Part shown: positions 12,415-21,568 of the stretch, one piece after another
How the letters are laid out: every line of letters begins with the position of its first letter
How positions within the stretch are numbered: position 1 is the first letter of the stretch
Assembly (NCBI GenBank): GCA_029532415.1
Contig: JAQOTA010000069.1
Coordinates: 868,001-932,000, forward strand
From: Marasmius tenuissimus
Taxonomy: Eukaryota; Basidiomycota; Agaricomycetes; Agaricales; Marasmiaceae
DNA: 64,000 nucleotides
Reading direction: 5' to 3'
Position numbers and translations under genes: made by a program
The notes under the pieces: generated by a model
The model's input: only the letters and a program-made list of their open reading frames with translations
Database searches by the model: none
What the model was told of the DNA's origin: nothing

Positions 12415-14703
12415 ATGCTCTCCTCTCCACCACCAGCATCGTCCTATGTCTCTCCTGCGACCGCAGGGACATCCAAGCAGAACAAACGCTTGTCACTTCC
12501 ACGTCCTCTGCATCTAGTCGAAGGCTCGCCAGTCACCGGCTCCAGCTCCTCTCCTGCTTCACCATTCTCCCCGAAACCACCTCTTAACAGGTCAGGCTCC
12601 GACAGCCCAGGCCCTGGAACTTGGTCGCCAAAACCAGCTCCAAGCAGCTTTCGAGATCCAGATGGAAATGGCATAGCACGAAACCCTCGTCGACAATCGT
12701 CTATCTCGTATAACACCTCACAGAACAACGACAGAGATTCCTCAGCATTTTCCCGCTCGCCTCTGGCATCATCTTCCAACTCTCCAGTTCCACCGATTTT
12801 GTCGTTGAAGCGTAGCACGTCCGTTGGGGGAAGACCCAACTCATGGAGTGGACGTTCTCGTCCTGCAGAGAGCAACGCAGCACACGAGAGAACGCGTTCG
12901 GGTTGGAAGAGAGAAACTTTCGCAGGTTCAATCACGCCGACAAGTAGCTTGGAAGATGGCTCCAGTCCTTCAGCAGATGAAGGAAAGCAGGATGGAGGGG
13001 CACAGGCAACAACACCTCTTACTCTGGCTGAAAAGTGCGTATACCGTCGAGATTCCATCCATTTCTTGGTACTAAATTCTATCTATCTGTAACAGGCATG
13101 CAGATCTCTTGCATTTTATCGCTCAGAAAGAATCTAAATGCCTTGATTTGCGAACGCAATTGGCAACGCACGAAGCTGAACTGCTTCAGCTCAAGAAGAA
13201 ATGGGAGAGAATTGTCGAGCGAAGCTTCAGTCGGACGCATCCTAGCTCCGCATACAATCCTGGATTATCGTCGGTGAACCCCACCTCTACCGCGACGAGT
13301 GACTCGGGCCAGTCGATACACTCCAGTCCGTTGCTCTCAGGCACCGACAACCCTTCAATATCAATACCTACAACTTCTGGAATAGCCCCGTCTTCCCTCT
13401 ATACCGCCGCTTCTCTCTCTTACCTCGATTCACTCGTTACCAATACCGGCCGACTGCTTGGTTTACCGGGATTATCAACTCCTACCTCCCCAGCCATTCC
13501 TTCCACCACTCCTGGTCACTCTTCCGATGCCTCTGCCCCACCTTCATCTTGGAAAGACCTTTCCGAAGAGCGCACACCACGCTCCGGAACCTTCCCACAG
13601 AACTCCCAAACCCACACACCCGCTCTCAGTTATTCATCGACAACAACCACCTCCTCCGTATCAGCAAGACTGTCTCAAGACGGAGAAGGCGAAGACTTAT
13701 CCTCCAACGCCTCCCGCCCTACACAAAGTAAACGTCCCAACTCAAAACGTCCACCCCGTTCCCCACACTCACGTCCCAACGATCTCCTCATTGTAACAGA
13801 CACTGGAGCTACTCCGCTCTGCTCTCCAAACAGCGAATTTGAAGCGTTCTTTGGTAAAGGGCGCCGTCCACACTCAAATCTCGAGGATTTCGGTAGCTCT
13901 GAGAATGAGAACGAGAACGAAGACAACTGGGGTGACTTCCAATCAGCGAATACCGATTCGCAGTCGCAGTCACTTTCACGGTCCAATTCGTTGGAGATCA
14001 ACCGATCGCCATCAGATCTTCGTCCTCGAAGGCTCAAGTCGAAGCCTAAACCCCCTCCCTCTCCTGGCTACGACCCGGACGCAGCTATGGGACTGGGGTT
14101 TGCGCCGCCACCTTCAACATCATCCGCTAACAAGGACGCTGAGAAGGAAAGACTGGCGGAGAAAAGACGAAAGCGCATGTCTCTCCCCGTCACTAGCCAC
14201 TCCTCATCAAACGACGAGACGGGAAGCTTAGCATCGTGGATGGGTCTGGGATCGTTAAGCGGAGGGACAAAGTGGGATAAGTTTTCTGGATCCATCGAGA
14301 ATGCGTAAGCCTGTTCCATCGTTGAGCGTAATCGAATCTGACCACCGAGTTTCGTAAATGCAGCCTCGCAAAGTCACCACTCCCAATCCCAAAACGCGCA
14401 TCCATCCTCTTGTCCCAGCTCTCCCAAGTTCCCGGACTATCGCAGTTTAGCGGGGTAGCTTCGAACTCCATTCCTGAGACTGAAATAGAAGCAGCGTCAA
14501 GCCGGAGCAAGGGCGACACGAAAACGAAGACGACCCTTTCAACAAGTTCGACTTCGACTTCGTTACTCGACGAAGACGTCCCACCCATATCGTCTTCTAG
14601 CAGCCTTCAGCCAAGCTTGGTACCCTCGAGATCTACGACACCCTCGGGTACGGGGAACAAGAAGGCGACCACGGATGATGGAGATGACGAGTGGAACTGG
14701 TAG
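12415..14703 (+). CDS. DUF4048-like low-complexity protein with WGDF and acidic tail
   Basis: Three exons are clear: 12415-13034, 13096-14304 and 14364-14703, all in phase, giving about 720 residues. The start MLSSPPPASSYVSP opens a Ser/Pro-rich region with basic patches. The exon 1-2 junction gives AEKHADLLHFIAQKESK, then a short coiled coil (LATHEAELLQLKKKWERIVE). This stretch resembles the fungal DUF4048 domain, from memory of the family. The rest is disordered, with DNWGDFQS near residue 470 and an end of DDGDDEWNW. Acidic WxxF-type motifs are used in other proteins to bind adaptin ear domains, so a trafficking accessory role is possible, but this is inference. No catalytic motif was seen. 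Confidence 0.8.
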
Positions 14704-15484
14704 TTCGATGCTACTCCTGCGATTTTACGATCCCGACGACAAGTGGGGAAGGGCAACTCGGTTTTGCTCCAATAATATTTGGTATCTTTATGCAACTCAG
14801 TTATTTCCACCCTCCCCACTTGTGACTTACGCCGCGCTTTATTATTCGACGTTTTCATTCTTTCAATGCACGTACCTTTCATGCTCAACTTGTCTCGTTT
14901 CGCCATCACAGCAACAACTTTCTTCAATTCATCATGCATCCCCATTCTCGTTTTCTTTGCCGCAAACTTACTAGCTTTAGAAGCTGAGTATCACTTGTAC
15001 ATCGTCGCTCCCTCGAATTTTCCGAAATGTCACAATTTTCTGCCTTCACTCCTCAGAATCCCATCGTGTTCCAGCTTTTCGAAAGGACCAACAAGTATCC
15101 TCTTGCCTTTTGTCTCTTCGAGGATATAAGGAACCTCAGAACTTTCCTCCACTGCTTTCGACCCTCCTCGCGAATCATCTGAGCTCAAGCGCGTCATTTT
15201 TGTCCATTTGTTCGACCGACCGCCAGTTCCAACTCATCCTCGTGCACATCCGTCATCATATGGAGGGAACATCTCTTTTTCACATGAATCCTCTTTACAA
15301 ATACACACGTTCTGACGCATCGAACTTTCTTCAGGTCCACCACTTGCAGCACGCTACCCTCCATTCACAAAGCCCCCGTAATCCGTTCACGCCATTCCCC
15401 CTCCCCCAATGGCGGTGCCTCCGACAACAGCGGAAGCCTCTGCCCAGGCTTCTGGTACTCAAGATCGTACATCCTTAATCCAGC
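14704..15484. other. Downstream region without a supported gene
   Basis: Pyrimidine-rich, probably the 3' UTR of the preceding gene and spacer. Open frames here show no recognisable domain or plausible splicing. Confidence 0.5.
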
Positions 15485-15634
15485 TTAATCCCCTCCACTC
15501 CAAATCCTTCTTCCTTCGGATAACAAACATACATCGGCACACGTCCTGAATCAAACTTGGCCCCAAAATCCCCTCTCTTCAACAACCCAGCTGTACTCGC
15601 CACTTTGCCATAAATCGTGCTCAACCCGTGAATC

Positions 15635-15820
15635 TGTTAGATTTTGGTCTCGGCCCGAGTCCGGGAACCGGACTGTTCATACCGTACTGCGTATGTAATC
15701 AATATATTCTATCTTTTTCCCTTCCATCGTCGTCGATCGTCGTCGTCCCGAGTCCGTCTAACCGCCGTCCTCGTCCCTGTGAGCCCTGTCCATGGCTCCT
15801 CCCAATACCCGATTCTAACA
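15635..15820 (+). repeat. 5' LTR of gag-only element
   Basis: 186 bases, TGTTAGATTTTGG...GATTCTAACA, same as the copy at 17181-17366 as far as read by eye. It contains TCGTCGTCGATCGTCGTCG and a possible promoter segment AATATATTC. Identity of the pair indicates recent insertion. Confidence 0.95.
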
Positions 15821-15835
15821 GGTTATGGGCCCCGG
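15821..15835 (+). other. Putative primer-binding site
   Basis: GGTTATGGGCCCCGG begins directly after the 5' LTR, where a tRNA primer would anneal in LTR elements. The matching tRNA was not identified. Confidence 0.4.
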
Positions 15836-15939
15836 CCACCTTAGCGCCTATTCCTGTCAAAATCACCATTCACACTCTTTTTCACCGGTTTTCTCTCTCT
15901 GTGTCGGCGTGTGCGAACAGTTAAAAACCCTTCCCCATC

Positions 15940-17037
15940 ATGACCATCAACCCCACCCACGTTGCCCTCATCAGTTCTCGGAAGAGGCTCACTCCGGAAA
16001 ATTTCCGTGTTCAGAAGATCTATTATCACAAGTTCTTCAACGCTATCAATGCCGGTTACGTTACCGAGCTTGCTGAAGCAGTCCCGGACGGCAAGAAGCC
16101 GATCGATGATGAGCTCTGTTTCATCCTCGAAAACCTTGTCGACCCCGAGTATCGCTACCTCATCGAAGAAGAGGTTTCTGGTCTTGCTTCGTGGAAGAAG
16201 ATCTGTAACTCCTTCGACTCGAAGAACTTTCAGGCCATGGTCACTGCCTACAAGACCTTCATATCCATCACCCATGATCTCGACTACCCCGTCTCCGCAT
16301 ACATCCAGAGCATTGAGTCTGCTGCAAAGCGTCTCAAGGACCTAGGTGTTCCTCAGCCCGACGAGACTGTCATGTGCCTCATGGTTGCCCAATGTCGCGA
16401 TCTCGAGACTCGTGCCAAGCTCTATGGCCTTGGTAATCCTGATCTCAAGTCTGTCAAGGATGTCATGCTTGCCAAAGCTGATCTCTCAGGCGAAAATGAT
16501 GGTGAGGAGGTTCCCGCCATCAAGCAGGAGTCTGCTAATGCAGCCCGCTCTGGCTACCCATCTTCCGGTGGTGGGCGATACGGTGGGAGTGCTGGAGGGT
16601 CTCGTCCCCCACCTGGTCAGCGTTTCCGGTGGTGCTCTGCGGTTTCTGAAGATCAGTGCCGGCGTTGCGGACTGGTTGGACACATCGCAGATCGCTGCAT
16701 ACACGACATGCCCCAGAACGTAAAGGACTGGGTCATCCGAGGAGCTCCACGTTCTGATCTCCAGGAGAGCTCTGGTAATCAGGCAGAAGTTGCTGGTCAG
16801 GCGAGCGTCGCTGGTCAGGAACACACGCCTGAAGTCCTTGAAGCCATCCTCAATGGTGATCTGGAGGCTACAGCCCCTGATTTTGGTGCCAACTGGGTAT
16901 ACTTCAGGTCCCATGATGGCACCATCAGCATGACCGAGGAGAAGGATATCAAGCCCCGCTACAAGGCCCATATTGTTGGTCGCCCACGAGCAGGGTCTCC
17001 TTCATCTGGTTCTAGCTTTCCCGCTCTTCACACTTGA
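15940..17037 (+). CDS. Gag polyprotein of Copia-like element (365 aa)
   Basis: Structural Gag protein that packages element RNA. The frame starts MTINPTHVALISSRKRLTPEN and its N-terminal 190 residues have the layout of the Copia-type Gag (UBN2/Retrotran_gag) fold, with ASWKKICNSFDSKNFQAMV and a helical LYGLGNPDLKSV segment. A CCHC zinc knuckle CRRCGLVGHIADRC lies near residues 245-258, after a Gly/Arg-rich linker. The C-terminal 100 residues have no known domain. The frame is open over its whole length, so the copy may still make protein. No pol follows. Confidence 0.9.
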   Translation: MTINPTHVALISSRKRLTPENFRVQKIYYHKFFNAINAGYVTELAEAVPDGKKPIDDELCFILENLVDPEYRYLIEEEVSGLASWKKICNSFDSKNFQAMVTAYKTFISITHDLDYPVSAYIQSIESAAKRLKDLGVPQPDETVMCLMVAQCRDLETRAKLYGLGNPDLKSVKDVMLAKADLSGENDGEEVPAIKQESANAARSGYPSSGGGRYGGSAGGSRPPPGQRFRWCSAVSEDQCRRCGLVGHIADRCIHDMPQNVKDWVIRGAPRSDLQESSGNQAEVAGQASVAGQEHTPEVLEAILNGDLEATAPDFGANWVYFRSHDGTISMTEEKDIKPRYKAHIVGRPRAGSPSSGSSFPALHT

Positions 17038-17170
17038 GTGACGCTGTGGACTTCAACTGGATGTTGTTGGTTGTCAGTTGGTATTGGTTTGAGTTTTTCG
17101 GTGGGAGCCTTTGCTCCATTCTTTGTTTCTTTGATTCGGTGGGAGCCTTTCATTCTTTCTCGGCCCTCAC

Positions 17171-17180
17171 CAGGTGGGAG
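17171..17180 (+). other. Putative polypurine tract
   Basis: CAGGTGGGAG immediately precedes the 3' LTR, the position used to prime plus-strand synthesis. The GGTGGGAG core also occurs upstream near 17098 and 17138. Confidence 0.45.
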
Positions 17181-17366
17181 TGTTAGATTTTGGTCTCGGC
17201 CCGAGTCCGGGAACCGGACTGTTCATACCGTACTGCGTATGTAATCAATATATTCTATCTTTTTCCCTTCCATCGTCGTCGATCGTCGTCGTCCCGAGTC
17301 CGTCTAACCGCCGTCCTCGTCCCTGTGAGCCCTGTCCATGGCTCCTCCCAATACCCGATTCTAACA
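17181..17366 (+). repeat. 3' LTR of gag-only element
   Basis: 186 bases, same sequence as the LTR at 15635-15820, ending CTAACA directly before the GAATC target duplication. Confidence 0.95.
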
Positions 17367-17697
17367 GAATCTTCCACCCGCTCAGGTTATCTACCCGGGT
17401 CAAGTTATCCGAAGCTGTTATGCCGAAGGTTACTGTCGGTGCTTTTCGACCGGTACCTGCTGCTTTTTGTAAGAGCTGGAGAGAGGAATGGATGAGGAGT
17501 TCGGATGTACCGCGGGGTGCGGTGGGGAATGAGATGGCGTTTTTGATGAGGTAGTAGTTGGATGTGAGCGCTGTCGAGGGAGAAGGAGTCGTCGCTGAGT
17601 GATGAGGACGAGGAACGTCGGCTGAATGTGGGTGAGGGTGCGGTTTATATCGATGACTCAGAGTCCGAGGAAGAAGAGGAGGCTGCGGGTGGTGGTT

Positions 17698-19198
17698 CAA
17701 CTAGCTTACCGTTGCTCATACGTTCTCCAAAATCCTCAAGTTGCTCAACCTGCCGGCTCGTCGAGAGAGTGGAGCTTGACTTCTAGAATCACTTCTTCGC
17801 CTCGACAGGTACTATTCTGTGAGTGCGCGTCCCATTTCTCGATAGTCAATATTCAATGATCGATTGTTACCAGTCCTCCCTTGTGCGCCAACCGCATTGC
17901 GGTTACTGGAATCATCACCTACGTTATTCCGCTCCCTGATCGCGCAGGGATGGCAGCCCCTGCTCACGTCGTCTTTCACTGTGTGACTTGCAATCTCAGA
18001 AACTCACAGCCCTACCCTCATCCTCCGCAGGATGCATCGATTTTGAACAGATAGCACCGCGCCTTGTGATTCACTCGGCGCATGTCCATATTGCCTGGGC
18101 GTAAGATTGCCCCGTATTTTCCATTATCCTACCTTGGCATGCTAGGTGCGTTATTACTCTAACCAAATGATTGGGAGCCAATGACCGCCAAAGTACTGAT
18201 ACAACATGCATTAGTTGTCCCCATGGTCTAGGTCGAGTATCTCTATCTGTAACTCTGGTGGCGAGGCCAACGCTTCGCGCTATGGGAGATAGCAAGCTAA
18301 TACGACGGACACAGGCGGTGAGTGGCACCTCCATGCCCAGGTCTATGCCTCATTAATCTTACGAGTCGGTAGCCCACCGCCAATCTAGCTGGGAGGCAGG
18401 CACGACTACATGCGAACCAGCCAGTCTGGCGGTACCCGGGCCAGATCTAGTTTATTCTCGGGTTACAGAAGTAGCGGGCGGCCTCCGATTTCCAAGTTTC
18501 TGTCCCGCTAGTCCACAGCCTACCGGCGATCTGGTCGAGAGACAGTAATGACCGTGCGCGATTCAGTCGGTCTAGCCCTATCGCGTTGGGTTTATTCTCG
18601 GACTTTGGAGACGGCTTTCGAGGAACCTCGAAATAACCCTTAGACGCTGTGGATTTTAGGTCTGTGTGTAAATTTCACTTGTACCCGCTTGCATGCCGAA
18701 TGATACAAACAGCCCCTCGGTGATAAATTATATGTCCGAGTCGGTTCTTGATCATAACCCGTCCACTGTTCGCTCTATGTGGGCACACCGTTGGGTGTTT
18801 TCTATATCACAGAATTCATTTTACCTTCTGATGAACCACAGCATACCAGCAAGAGCTCTTTGTTGGAGCTTGGTAAACTACGTCCCGAAAACCCTCGACC
18901 CGACTTTCACCCCCTGCTTCCACCTTTCGGGATTTCCCGACCCCCGCTCCGAGCTGACTATCATTTTGACCGTCACATAAATTTGTAGCTCTGGCTCATC
19001 CTGGGTCCCGTTCGACTCACATCAATTGAACTTGTCGTGATGCACGGGCTAACGTATGTCGTTTGAAGCGCTTAACGTGGGACTAGACCGCGTTGGCCAA
19101 CTATTATAGTACCAATACATTGAACCATCTCAATCATCGCAGAGTACTTAAGGATTGCATCCTGGAGGCACGCTGACAGTATCTCACTATCCTCAAAT
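17698..19198. other. Gene-poor stretch, nothing supported
   Basis: Short open frames on both strands are not continued by plausible splices and show no recognisable motif. No repeat structure beyond scattered low-similarity words was noticed. Confidence 0.5.
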
Positions 19199-20475
19199 AT
19201 GGGTTCCTTGGAATCTATGGACTCGTCGCTTCAAACACAACAGCGTCATCTTTGCTGCATTGCTGCGGGCGCATCAGCGGTGATTCTTTCTTCACCTATT
19301 CCGAAACTACGTTCATGAGTCCTGATACTATTACAGACCTACCTCTGGGATATCGTCACACATGCACGAGTGGATTATCAGCTCATGCGCAAGTCCGGAT
19401 TCCACCTCCCACAAGCGGCGTATCTAGCGACGAGGTGCGCTCACATTAATCGAAAAAAACGGCGGTCAAAGTGGTAATGAAGGCTACATCACAATTCAGA
19501 ATCGTGACTTTGGCGTACATGATCCTGGAGACTGTGTTTCTGGGTAGGTTGGAAGTTCTTCTTGCAGTTTGCACCGTGATAACTTTTTTGCTCCAGCTGC
19601 GCGGGTTAGAAATCCGCATCAATGTCGTGCCCTTCATCTCGCGGTAACTTCCCTGTGGTCCGTTACCTATGTCCTAGTATCGGGACTCCACCATTTACGA
19701 GCCCATGCCATCTCCTTTGGTCGCACTTGGGTGATCCGTTGTCTCTTCGCTCTATGGTTGATAGATTCTGGAGCCTCAATGGCAGTCAGCCCCTTTTTAG
19801 TCCAAGGAGGTGTAATTGGCATGGACCTGTGCATGCATACAAGCTTCAACTTGATCCTCGCACAAGCCATGTTGTGCATCCATGAATTTCAGGTCATCTG
19901 TACAGTCCTTGCAGCGAGCGATGGCCTTATCATTTCCCCCGTTGTCTACACCATGGGCCATACTCGGTTTCTCGAAAAATTGAAGATTGCAATCATCGCC
20001 AAAGACGTTCCGTCCTTTTCAAAAGCGCTTTTACGACGCGAACAGCGATTTATGTTGTGAGCCCATATATCCTAACATTGAAGCCTTCGATTGATTCTCA
20101 TTCCAAAATTCTAGAACGGCGCTATCTCTCGGTGCGGTAGTTCTGCCCGTATTCACAATTAAGAACATGCCCATTGCGTATCATATGGGAATTGTGGTTA
20201 CAGGCCACCTCTTCGTCTCCCTCAGATCGTGCTCGGCCTTTCGGAATGTCAGGATTTCAATGAACAACTGTGAAGACGGCATAACCAACATGACCAATGA
20301 CGAGCCGATCTCTTTTCCGAGGTCTAGGTCAGACAATATGGCCCTTCGTGCCATTGCTCGCGGCGAGGTAGGCGTTTCGCGCTTCGACGGGAGCCAAAAT
20401 ATGAGACATGCAGACGTGGTGGGTGATATCCTTATCCCCAAATCTTTCCCCTTTACTTATCGTACGAGTCTATAG
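19199..20475 (+). CDS. DUF6533-like seven-helix membrane protein
   Basis: Agaricomycetes carry many such integral membrane proteins of unknown, possibly receptor-like, function. No single open frame shows this gene; it appears after splicing. ATG at 19199 gives MGSLESMDSSLQTQQR. Intron GTGATT..TTACAG (about 19280-19336) joins to TYLWDIVTHARVDYQLM, the WD...Y signature region of DUF6533. GTGCGC..TTCAG then joins to TRIVTLAYMILETVFLGR and LLAVCTVITFLLQLR. A long intron with a weaker GTTAGA donor leads to AHAISFGRTWVIRCLFALW and VQGGVIGMDLCMH. A consensus GTGAGC..TTCTAG intron (20059-20114) gives LTALSLGAVVLPV and CSAFRNVRISMNN, ending at 20475. About six or seven hydrophobic segments are visible. 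Confidence 0.7.
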
Positions 20476-21568
20476 GAGATCGGTCAGGAGGACTGTAGCA
20501 CGCCAATCAACCAGCCTACTTAATCGAGGTCTAGTCTGCTTCGCGAGTGTACGGAAGGGGGGGAGGTCTCAATATCTTTCAAGGCGGACAAATACACATG
20601 TGTGCCCTCGGCTTGGTCGAGCTTTTGTGTAACAGAGATTTTGAGTGGTTTGTTTCAAAGAGACTCGGGAGACGAGAATTGCACTTGAGGTTGTATTTGA
20701 AATTAGGCCCAGGAAACCGTACTGGGGGTAAGGAACTCACGTGTTCGAGATAGGCGGAGGCTCACCTCGGACTCCAGCAGATGTACATAGTACGAGGAGT
20801 GGTCGGAGGTGGTGGGAAACATACTCAAAGCAGCTCTCCGTTCACGTTCCAACTCCAGTCTGCCGACAGTCAAGCTTCAAGCTTCAAGACTCGGTCAGTA
20901 GAATGTTTTTGCAGGGCCAGCGGCAAAGAATGCCGTGCGGGCCGTGCCTTGCCATGTGTTCCCGTCATCCGAACAGTTAAAATCAACGTTCCACGGTACT
21001 CTGTTGACCACATTGCTTGCCCTCAGAAACTTCAAGTCACATCCACGACCAAAGAAACACGCACGGAGGACATGTGACCATGATTCTAATTGCGGTATAG
21101 AAAACCAACAGTTATCCTTGGCCTGGCTTGAGAAACTCGACGCGGAGGTGAGGATGAACGAACGAGAAGGCTCTCCCGTGAACGACTCAAGGAGTGAGAT
21201 TGGTAGATGAGGCGTCGATGGGCCAAAGTGGCTTGCAGGAGGAGACTGGATGACCACACTATCTGGCGGAATAGTCAGGAATGCGGATGTCAGTCAGCGT
21301 GATACTCTTTTTCGAGAGCGGTGTGGGTGAGTTAGTACCTAGTTCAAGGTGAGTTCCCAGCTATTTCTCGACAAGTTTCCTTCAGAATTACTTTTTTGAA
21401 TTTTCTGCTAGTTCTTCGATGCGATGCTAAAGTGGATATACGAGTGCCCGCATAGGTAGGGTGGACGGATGGAATGATGCGCACAGCATTGCGTGAGCAA
21501 GGCCAAAGCGAGGCTCGCCAAGCTACCCCTACTTTAGCTACGTCCATCTAACCAACACCTCCGATCGA
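20476..21568. other. Intergenic, nothing supported
   Basis: Upstream region of the NLR gene. Small frames on both strands lack motifs and splice logic. A short tandem CAAGCTTCAAGCTTCAAGA occurs near 20870. Confidence 0.5.

Larger units (their letters stand above)
15630..17371 (+). mobile_element. Gag-only LTR retrotransposon (TR-GAG / LARD-like), with 5-bp TSD GAATC
   Basis: Element 15635-17366 has two LTRs of 186 bases that begin TGTTAG and end CTAACA, and appear identical over their length. It is flanked by the direct repeat GAATC at 15630-15634 and 17367-17371. The 1360-base interior holds one Gag frame and no protease, integrase, reverse transcriptase or RNase H, so it must depend on a related autonomous Copia-like element. 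A possible primer site, GGTTATGGGCCCC, follows the left LTR and a purine-rich tract (AGGTGGGAG) abuts the right one. Confidence 0.93.
15485..17697 (-). pseudogene. Truncated copy of the DUF2156 gene, interrupted by an LTR element
   Basis: The flanks 15485-15634 and 17372-17697 are a diverged copy of the last part of the gene at 27116-28537 (about the C-terminal 190 residues). Shared blocks include TTCGGATAACAAACATACAT, CGCCACTTTGCCATAAATCG and GAGGAATGGATGAGGAGTTC. The copy lacks the original stop region, has a 2-base deletion at about 17558 (GTGAGCGCTG against GTGAGAGCGCTG) that shifts the frame, and is split at the GAATC at 15630 by a retrotransposon. No upstream exon is present. It cannot make a working protein. 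Confidence 0.88.

Noticed and set aside
12444..13058. 204-aa minus-strand open frame
   Set aside because: Opposite the DUF4048-like exon; low-complexity Ser/Pro codons give open antisense frames. No motif.
13860..13930. GAGAACGAGAACGAA short tandem
   Set aside because: Codes for the Glu/Asn run of the DUF4048-like protein; ordinary low complexity, not a CRISPR or regulatory repeat.
14779..15129. 116-aa hydrophobic frame after the DUF4048-like gene
   Set aside because: Lies in pyrimidine-rich 3' flank, no splice context and no family resemblance.
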